Assembly (NCBI GenBank): GCA_038063775.1
Contig: JBBTUK010000006.1
Span: 1-28,640 of the forward strand
DNA: 28,640 bases
Direction of reading: 5' to 3'
DNA from: UM-FILTER-42-9 sp038063775
GTDB taxonomy: Bacteria; Patescibacteriota; Minisyncoccia; Moranbacterales; UBA2206
Shown here: positions 6,630-12,658 of the stretch, piece by piece
How the letters are laid out: every line of letters begins with the position of its first letter
How positions within the stretch are numbered: the first letter of the stretch is position 1
Notes under the pieces: model-generated
Seen by the model: only the letters and a program-made list of their open reading frames with translations
What the model was told of the DNA's origin: nothing
The model's database searches: none
Position numbers and translations under genes: made by a program

Positions 6630-7169
6630 CTAAAGCACCTCAAACTCTTCCAAGAAAGCTTCGTATTTTTTTAATATTTCTTTGGCGTGTTCCCGGCTCA
6701 CCTGAAAATTTTCTTCGTGGATTATCCGGTTGCGGACCTCATGCGCCTCCCCCAGTTTTTGCATGCTTTCAAGCTGCCCCTTAGGCATATTATCCAAGCG
6801 TTCTCCCATATTTTCTCCGGGATAGGCCATGCCCCGGACCAGATCGTCAATTATGCTGTCCGCTTCAATTATCGCTACCTTGTATTCGGATTCGTTTTCG
6901 CTTTTCAGCCGGTCCTTTATCCTGTCCCAGCGAATTTTCATTTTCTTTTTCTTAGTCACCAGCTCTTGGGGGATGTTCATGCCGATAATCGCCTCTCTTA
7001 CGTTTCCGCTGATACCTCTTTTTATCAAAAGCAGAACTACGTCAACGATAATAACGATGCCGTAAATGCCCAATATAAACTTGATGACCGAAAAAAAGGC
7101 GGAATTGTAAAAATTCAGCGAGTCGATATAGATTTGTCCGGCATACCCTTGGAATGAGTCAAAGTTCAT
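6630..7169 (-). CDS. Membrane-anchored HEPN-like protein
   Basis: A 179-residue protein. Residues about 25-50 are one membrane helix (SVIKFILGIYGIVIIVDVVLL) followed by KRG, placing the rest in the cytoplasm. The C-terminal part is helical and contains R146-N-R-I-I-H151, which fits the Rx4-6H motif of HEPN domains, including the polar residue right after Arg; many HEPN proteins are RNases, while others only bind nucleotides or RNA. The flanking helices (SEYKVAIIEADSIIDDLV; REHAKEILKKYEAFLEEF) suit a four-helix HEPN fold. I infer a membrane-tethered HEPN protein; nuclease activity is not shown. There is no toxin-antitoxin partner beside it: the neighbours are tRNA-Asp and gatA. The start at 7169 lacks a Shine-Dalgarno site; overlapping inverted repeats lie 12 bases upstream. 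Confidence 0.75.
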   Translation of the reverse strand: MNFDSFQGYAGQIYIDSLNFYNSAFFSVIKFILGIYGIVIIVDVVLLLIKRGISGNVREAIIGMNIPQELVTKKKKMKIRWDRIKDRLKSENESEYKVAIIEADSIIDDLVRGMAYPGENMGERLDNMPKGQLESMQKLGEAHEVRNRIIHEENFQVSREHAKEILKKYEAFLEEFEVL

Positions 7170-7180
7170 ACTTTTATTTA

Positions 7181-7217
7181 TTTACCCCGTTAGAAATTGG
7201 GGGTAAAATTTTCTAAC
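7181..7217 (-). repeat. Two overlapping inverted repeats upstream of the HEPN-like gene
   Basis: TTTACCCC (7181-7188) pairs with 7200-7207 and GTTAGAAA (7189-7196) pairs with 7210-7217. The repeats interlock, so only one can form completely at a time. They lie in the leader, ending 12 bases before the start codon. Confidence 0.6.
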
Positions 7218-7260
7218 CGATTACTGTTATTTAATTTTAAAAACACTTTAATAATAACAT

Positions 7261-8733
7261 TTAATTTGTCCGATTTCTGACGGGGCGAGTCTCATAAGCG
7301 TGCGCCGCCCTAAGCAAATTCTCTTCGTCAAACCATTTGGCCATCAACTGGAGTCCGAAGGGTAAATCTTTGCCTCCCTCTTTTATCGTGCCGCAAGGAA
7401 TGGAAATGGCCGGTACTCCGACAATGTTGGCCGTCACCGTGAAAACATCGCTTAGATACATTTCCAGCGGATCATCATTTTTTTCTCCGAGCTTGAAAGC
7501 CGGAGCGGGAGTTGTGGGAGTTAAAATTAAATCTATTTCTTCGAATGTTTTTTCAAAATCTTTTTTAATGAGGGCCCTGACTTTCTGGGCGTGAAGATAA
7601 TAAGCATCATAATATCCTGACGAAAGCGCGTAGGTTCCAAGCATTATTCTTCTTTTCACTTCCGGACCAAAACCATACCGTCTTGAATCCAAGTAGGTTT
7701 CCAAAAGAGTGCGGTTTTTCTCCTCAAAATCAATCGGCGTGTCTTTTTGGTCATCAGCCCGCATTCCATATTTTATTCCGTCAAATCTGGCTAAATTAGA
7801 ACTCACTTCGCAGGGCATAATTATGTAATACACCGGCAGCGAATATTTGGCGTATGGGAGCTCTATCTTTTTTATTTCCGCTCCCATATTTTTATAGGTT
7901 TCAATGGCTTTCTCCATCAGCTTCCGCGCGTCCGCTTTGAGATTATCCAGATATTCTCTCACGATACCGATTCGGAGTCCTTTCACTTCTCCGGTGAGAT
8001 AGTTTTCATATCGCTTGCCGGAACTTCTGGCAGAAGTGGCGTCCATCAAGTCTTGCCCGGCAATTTCGCTCAAGATTATCGCCGCGTCTTCAACGGTTTT
8101 GGTTATCGGACCGATCTGGTCCAAGCTGGATGCCATAGCCAGGAGACCATAGCGGGAAACTCGGCCGTAAGTTGGTTTCAGGCCCACCACTCCGCAAAGC
8201 GCCGCCGGCTGACGGATCGAACCTCCGGTATCAGATCCTAGAGCCCAAACTGCCTCATCCGCCGCTATGGCTACCGCCGAACCCCCCGAAGATCCGCCGG
8301 GAACTCTTTCCAGGTCAATTGGATTTTTGGTCGGACCATAAGCGCTGGTTTCCGTGGAAGAACCCATGGCGAACTCGTCCATATTCGTTTTTCCCAAAAT
8401 CACCGCTCCGCTGTCTTTCAGCCTTTTTATGACAGTTGCATCGTAAGGCGCGATGTAGTTATCCAGAATCTTTGAACCGGCGGTTGTTCTGGTTCCCAGC
8501 ATGCACATATTATCCTTGATGGCTCCCGGAATTCCTTCAAGTATTCCGATTTCTTCTCCGTTGTTTATTTTTTCATCCACTTTTTTAGCCTGCTCCAGCG
8601 CGCTTTCTTTCAATAAAGTCAGATAGGCAAAAAATTCGCTGTCTTTTTCCTGGATGCGGTCAAAATATTCATCAGTCAATTGTACTGAAGTAATTTCTTT
8701 GTTTATTAATTTGTTATGCAAGTCCCTGATCAT
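7261..8733 (-). CDS. gatA: Glutamyl-tRNA(Gln) amidotransferase subunit A
   Basis: The amidase subunit of GatCAB, which converts Glu-tRNA(Gln) (and Asp-tRNA(Asn)) to the amidated form, using ammonia released from glutamine. The 490-residue length is normal. The amidase-signature catalytic triad is intact: K73 (GAIKDN), cis-Ser S148 (GGSSGGS) and nucleophile S172 (DTGGSIRQPA). The start at 8733 is fixed by GAGGAG seven bases upstream and matches the usual GatA N-terminus; the frame extends 17 codons further upstream without support. It follows gatC by 53 bases and ligA upstream of that, forming a ligA-gatC-gatA operon. gatB is not in the window. Confidence 0.97.
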   Translation of the reverse strand: MIRDLHNKLINKEITSVQLTDEYFDRIQEKDSEFFAYLTLLKESALEQAKKVDEKINNGEEIGILEGIPGAIKDNMCMLGTRTTAGSKILDNYIAPYDATVIKRLKDSGAVILGKTNMDEFAMGSSTETSAYGPTKNPIDLERVPGGSSGGSAVAIAADEAVWALGSDTGGSIRQPAALCGVVGLKPTYGRVSRYGLLAMASSLDQIGPITKTVEDAAIILSEIAGQDLMDATSARSSGKRYENYLTGEVKGLRIGIVREYLDNLKADARKLMEKAIETYKNMGAEIKKIELPYAKYSLPVYYIIMPCEVSSNLARFDGIKYGMRADDQKDTPIDFEEKNRTLLETYLDSRRYGFGPEVKRRIMLGTYALSSGYYDAYYLHAQKVRALIKKDFEKTFEEIDLILTPTTPAPAFKLGEKNDDPLEMYLSDVFTVTANIVGVPAISIPCGTIKEGGKDLPFGLQLMAKWFDEENLLRAAHAYETRPVRNRTN

Positions 8734-8786
8734 ATTAATACTCCTCTGAATCTCGCGGAAAAGCCGAGCTTTAGTAAAATACAAAT

Positions 8787-9068
8787 CTAAAAAATCGACT
8801 TCACTTTCCCATACCCATCTTTTTTATCTGGAAATAATCCAGTAATTTTATCCTTACTTAAAAAGTCTCTTGCCTTGTCTTCCCGCATCACATTTTCTGT
8901 TCCAGTAATATGCGCCATCGGTTCAACTCCGGAAACATCCACTTTTTGCAGTTCTTTCACCCAATCCAAAACGGCCGAAAGGTCTTTGGAAAACTTTTCG
9001 ATCTCTTTTTCCGAAACTCCGATCCGTGCCAATCCGGCGATGTGTTTTACTTCGTCTTTGCTTATCAT
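8787..9068 (-). CDS. gatC: Glutamyl-tRNA(Gln) amidotransferase subunit C
   Basis: The 93-residue GatC stabilises the GatA-GatB complex. It is recognised by the N-terminal helices (VKHIAGLARIGVSEKEIEKF), the segment DVSGVEPMAHITG, and the position directly upstream of gatA. Its ATG overlaps the ligA stop codon in an ATGA arrangement, implying translational coupling; no Shine-Dalgarno site is visible and the bases before the start are a duplicated AT-rich 15-mer. Confidence 0.95.
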   Translation of the reverse strand: MISKDEVKHIAGLARIGVSEKEIEKFSKDLSAVLDWVKELQKVDVSGVEPMAHITGTENVMREDKARDFLSKDKITGLFPDKKDGYGKVKSIF

Positions 9069-11114
9069 GAAAATTTTGTAATTTTTAATTTTGTAATTTT
9101 TAAAATAAATATAAACTTTCTTTCATCTATTATTCTAACTCCCAATTCTTTCGCCTTATCATACTTGCTTCCCGGATTAGCTCCGGCTAAAACATAATCT
9201 GTATTTTTACTTACGGAGGAAGAGACGTCTCCTCCTTCTTTTCTAATGATATCTTTTGCCTCGTCCCTTGTAAAGTTTGGGAGTTCCCCGGTCAGGACAA
9301 AAGTCACTCCCTCAAGTTTTCCCTTTTTATTCTCTTTATATCCCATTTCTCCCTTATCCCCCGTTTTAACTTCAACTCCCAGTTTTCCCATTTTTTCTAA
9401 AATCTTTATATTTTCTTTGTCGCTAAACCAATCTACTAAACTCTCCGCTGACTTGTCCCCAATTCCTTTAATACTCGTCCAATCTTCAACTGTAATTTTT
9501 GGAAATATAAAAATAATGTCTTCCAGGCTTTTGACTTTTTCCGCCCTAGGCGGATCAGCCTTGGGCTGAGACTTTTGACTTTTGACTTGACTTATTATAC
9601 GGTCTAGCGACCGTGTAATAAGTAGCGCTGTTTCCTCCCCCACATGCCTGATTCCCAGCGCGAAAATAAATTTCTCCAGGTTTATTTTCTTGCTTTTTTC
9701 GATCGCCAAAACGAGATTCTGGGCTGACTTTTCCGCGAACCGCTCCAGCGGCTCCAGATCGCCGGTTTCCAGCTCAAAAATTTCCGCCGCGTTGGAAATT
9801 AATCCTTCGCTCATCAGATGTTCCACAATCCCTTCTCCCATTCCTTCGATGTTAAAACCCTTCTTGGAAACAAAATGGATAATTTTTTCCATTTCTACCG
9901 CGAAACACTTCGGATTTATACAATACGTCGCCGCCGATAATTCCCCCTCTCTCCCCATCCCCCTCTCCCGGCCTCCGGCCGCCCTCTCCCTTTGGGAGAG
10001 GGGCTGGGGGGGGTGAGGGAGGGTTCGAATAACTTCCCGCCTCACTTCTCCACCGCAAATCGGACATTTTTTTGGCATATGGAANNNNNNNNNNNNNNNN
10101 NNNNNNNNNNNNNNNNNNNNNNNNNNNNNNNNNNNNNNNNNNNNNNNNNNNNNNNNNNNNNNNNNNNNNNNNNNNNNNNNNNNNTTCTTCTATATTTTTA
10201 CAAAGCTTGGTTTCTTGATTTACGTTAAACCCTAACTTTTTCAACAATCTTAATTCCTCCATCTGTGTTTCCGGAAAACCCTCGCCCCCGATCCCCCTCT
10301 CCCGGCCTCCGGCCACCCTCTCCCCTTGGGAGAGGGGCTGGGGGTGAGGGAGGAGAACAAGTTCATCAATATCGTAAATATAACTATCCAGCTTCCTCGA
10401 CGCCGCAATTTTCGGGTCCAGTTGCCGGATGGAGCCAGCCGCCGCGTTCCGGGAGTTGGCGAAAAGCGCTTCGCCTTTCTTTTTTCGCGCCACATTTATT
10501 CTTTCCAGCTCTGATTTACTCAACCAGCATTCACCCACAAAAACTCCGGATATATTTTCATTGATTTTCAAGGGGATGCTATGGATAGTTTTCAAATTTT
10601 CCGTGACATCTTCACCGATTACACCGTCACCCCGTGTGGCGCCCCGGACAAAATTTCCGTTCTTATAATTTAAAATTATTTTCAGCCCATCGATTTTTAT
10701 CTCCGACACATATTCCAATTTCCCCTCACCCCCGATCCCCCTCTCCCAGAGGGAGAGGGTGGTCCCGCTTAGCGGGACCGGGAGAGGGACCTTCTCCACC
10801 ATACGCTTCACTTTCTCCTCCCACTTCTTGAGTCCTTCAAACGAAAACACATCATCAAACGACCACTGCCTGGTTTTGTGCCGCACTTTCTGAAACTTAT
10901 CCAGCGGTTTCCCGCCAATTCTTTGGGTTGGAGAATCGGGCAATTTCAAATCCGGATATTGTTCCTCCAGTTCCCGCAATTCCGCCATCAGGGAATCATA
11001 AACCTCATCCGTCACCTCCGGCTTATCCAGAACGTGATATTCGTAGCGGAGTTTGTTGATTTCCGCCGAAAGTTTCTGAACTCGTTTTTTGCTTTGTTCC
11101 TTGGTTAAGTCCAT
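9065..11114 (-). CDS. ligA: NAD-dependent DNA ligase, interrupted by an assembly gap
   Basis: LigA seals nicks in DNA using NAD. The N-terminal part (11114 to 10185) shows the Ia domain and the adenylation domain with the active Lys140 in EIKIDGLKI, RGATRGDGVIGEDVTENL, and ends at KLCKNIEE. The C-terminal part (10084 to 9065) starts at the zinc finger (KCPICGG ... YCINPKCF), then has helix-hairpin-helix repeats (FIFALGIRHVGEETA) and a BRCT domain (LEGVTFVLTGELPNFTRDEA). Between them lies a run of 100 N. Comparison with E. coli LigA suggests roughly 130-140 residues (about 400 bases) are missing, and the two halves are in different frames across the N run. Three GC-rich palindromic repeats and one short one are inserted in frame. 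The start follows an extended -10 box by 8 bases. The stop overlaps gatC. Confidence 0.95.
9072..9101. repeat. Two exact 15-bp tandem copies at the end of ligA
   Basis: AATTTTGTAATTTTT occurs at 9072-9086 and again at 9087-9101. Read on the minus strand it encodes KITKLKITKF near the LigA C-terminus and occupies the place where a gatC ribosome binding site would be. Confidence 0.8.
9544..9571. repeat. Second copy of the dispersed 28-bp palindromic repeat, inside ligA
   Basis: It matches 1616-1643 at 26 of 28 positions and contains ATCAGCCTTGGGCTGA. It is read in frame as part of the low-complexity segment KSQPKADPPRAEKVKS, in the middle of the helix-hairpin-helix region of LigA, where family members have no such insert. 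Confidence 0.7.
9942..10023. repeat. GC-rich palindromic repeat in ligA, copy 1
   Basis: A long imperfect palindrome built of CCCCTCTCCC-type arms, an inner GGCCTCCGGCC palindrome and GGGAGAGGGG arms. On the minus strand it is open and encodes LPHPPQPLSQRERAAGGRER followed by GMGREGE, inserted between the two cysteine pairs of the LigA zinc finger. Confidence 0.85.
10085..10184. other. Assembly gap of 100 N inside ligA
   Basis: Exactly 100 N, a conventional scaffold-gap placeholder rather than a measured length. The LigA domains on either side imply about 400 missing bases. Related repeats 60 and 95 bases from the gap edges may have broken the assembly. Confidence 0.99.
10279..10353. repeat. 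GC-rich palindromic repeat in ligA, copy 2
   Basis: Nearly the same sequence and orientation as copy 1, with the inner GGCCTCCGGCC palindrome. It encodes LPHPQPLSQGERVAGGRERG followed by IGGEG, between YIYDIDELVL and FPETQMEELR of the adenylation domain. Confidence 0.85.
10722..10789. repeat. GC-rich palindromic repeat in ligA, copy 3 (variant)
   Basis: It shares the CCCCCGATCCCCCTCTCCC core with copy 2 but has a different inner palindrome (GGTCCCGCTTAGCGGGACC). It encodes PLPVPLSGTTLSLWERGIGG followed by EG, just upstream of the catalytic KIDG motif. Confidence 0.8.
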
Positions 11115-11122
11115 ATATGTTA

Positions 11123-11128
11123 ATTATA
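11123..11128 (-). promoter_or_regulatory. Extended -10 promoter of ligA, leaderless geometry
   Basis: Consensus TATAAT preceded by TGT (extended -10, TGnTATAAT) on the minus strand, with only 8 bases to the ligA ATG. No -35 match is seen. Transcription would start at or within two bases of the start codon, and no Shine-Dalgarno site is present. Confidence 0.6.
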
Positions 11129-11238
11129 ACACACGGCGGATAGTGCTTAGTTCCTGTTATTTTAAATTTTTTAAATTTGTTTTTTTTGGGAGAATTGGTT
11201 TTTGTAATCGGATTTGGATTGCAGGCGGTGTGTCCAAC

Positions 11239-11266
11239 CAAAAAGAGCGGGGATTAACCGCTCTTG
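11239..11266 (-). terminator. Terminator of the type IV pilus operon
   Basis: On the minus strand AGAGCGG-TTAATCC-CCGCTCT is followed by TTTTT, about 60 bases after the last pilus gene. The rest of 11115-11324 holds only the ligA promoter and AT-rich sequence. Confidence 0.85.
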
Positions 11267-11324
11267 AGAATTTCAATTTCAGCAAAGCCCGTCAACACGG
11301 TTTGCGATTTTATTATTTATTGAT

Positions 11325-12611
11325 TTACAGCTTTTGAATTTCGCTTTCCGGAAGCGCGCAGTTATAAGTCCGCACATCATCAATTGGTCCACTGAACCAA
11401 TTGCCATTGGTTCCGCCACAATTACCACTCGAGTTTACACAACCTCCGATAGTAAACCGATGCTTTTCAGGCCACCAACCGCTATAAACAGAGTTCACAA
11501 AATTAATGTCATCCGTAAAATCCGAGTCTCTAACCAAATTTGGCAAATCGGAACAACCACCCGGATCATAAGTGGTTGGTGTCATTTCCGCACCGTCCCA
11601 ATAAATTTTAACCCTACTTTCTCCGTCAGCCACAAATGTCACTAAATGCCAATTGTTATCAATAGTCACTGCTGAATCAGTTATGATCGAGGCATGAGGA
11701 TTTCCGACGGAGCATTTCGCTTTCCATTCAACATAGATTTGCGCTTGCGTAGTGTTTCCGGACTGAAAACCCCATTCCGCATAAGAAAGGCCGCCTTCAG
11801 TCCCGTGGAAGGTTGCAAAGTCTTTTTTCCATCCCCAGAAATAATTATTAACCACCAAGCCGGGATCATTCAATTTTACCCAAGCGGAAACTGTTCCTTT
11901 ATCCAGGACAAATGGTCCGAAATTGGGCGTATAGACAGTACCAGCGCAGGAAGGATCGCTCGTGCCTGGTGCAAATTTAGCATCACATATCTTAGGCGTT
12001 TCCGCATAAGTTGATCCGTTAAAATTCAAGGCATTTCCATATTTACCCGCGACCCATGCTGCCGCGCCATTGATAGTGGCATTATTGACAGGAATATTTG
12101 TATTGCTATCGTTACCATTATTATTAAGTTCCCAATAACCGATTGGGCGGTCTGCCGAACAAGCTTCTTCCAAACTGACCTGAATCGCCCGGCTGTTTTG
12201 TCCCACAATACCGGTGGCTTTTATTTTCCTAACATCAGCGATGGGAGCTGCTGAATAACATTCTATCTTGTTTTCATCCTTGTCTTTCAATTCCAATTTA
12301 TAGCTGCCCAATGAGTTATTTACGACTATATAGCCTGGCATCGATGCTAATTCATCTTGACAATTATCCAGCTTGCTGGTGTCCGCCGGCGGCGGCGTTT
12401 TTTTGAGAACCTCATACAGAACCTGTTCGATTCCGGTTTCCGCCATTTGGTAAGCTGCGCTGGATTTGCTGGCGCCGATGGAACCCCTTCTTTCCTTGAG
12501 AGCAACAAAAGCAACACTGAGCGCGGAAGCAATGATGATACCCATGATGATCAAAGTCACCGCTAAAGCCGAAGCTTTGGGATTTTTCCGACTTGGTTTC
12601 GTGTTTAACAT
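11325..12611 (-). CDS. PilX-like minor pilin with LamG domain
   Basis: A 428-residue protein. Residues 14-38 are the hydrophobic N-terminal helix (SALAVTLIIMGIIIASALSV), followed by SSAAYQMAETGIEQVLYEVL, the typical PilX/GspK-type helix. There is no classical G|FxxxE prepilin site, as in some PilX/GspK members. Residues about 157-428 form a LamG/concanavalin-like jelly-roll module (PIGYWELNNNGNDS; KYGNALNFNGSTY; GPIDDVRTYNCALPESEIQ), a fold often used for carbohydrate or protein binding. I infer a pilus-tip adhesin subunit. The start at 12611 is the first ATG giving a normal N-terminus; the frame extends 23 codons upstream into the preceding gene. It is the last gene of the pilus operon, 47 bases after the PilW-like gene. 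Confidence 0.85.
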   Translation of the reverse strand: MLNTKPSRKNPKASALAVTLIIMGIIIASALSVAFVALKERRGSIGASKSSAAYQMAETGIEQVLYEVLKKTPPPADTSKLDNCQDELASMPGYIVVNNSLGSYKLELKDKDENKIECYSAAPIADVRKIKATGIVGQNSRAIQVSLEEACSADRPIGYWELNNNGNDSNTNIPVNNATINGAAAWVAGKYGNALNFNGSTYAETPKICDAKFAPGTSDPSCAGTVYTPNFGPFVLDKGTVSAWVKLNDPGLVVNNYFWGWKKDFATFHGTEGGLSYAEWGFQSGNTTQAQIYVEWKAKCSVGNPHASIITDSAVTIDNNWHLVTFVADGESRVKIYWDGAEMTPTTYDPGGCSDLPNLVRDSDFTDDINFVNSVYSGWWPEKHRFTIGGCVNSSGNCGGTNGNWFSGPIDDVRTYNCALPESEIQKL

Positions 12612-12658
12612 AATATATTTGAAAAAAATAGTTAACAAATTAGACAGATCATCGGCGG

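Noticed and set aside
7181..7219. H-type pseudoknot upstream of the HEPN-like gene
   Set aside because: With no linker between the two 3' strands, both 8-bp stems cannot form together sterically; mutually exclusive stems are the better reading.
9852..10084. Apparent continuation of the ligA N-terminal frame through the N run
   Set aside because: After the N run this frame gives proline-rich nonsense from the repeat, while the zinc finger and BRCT parts lie in another frame; the gap length is arbitrary.
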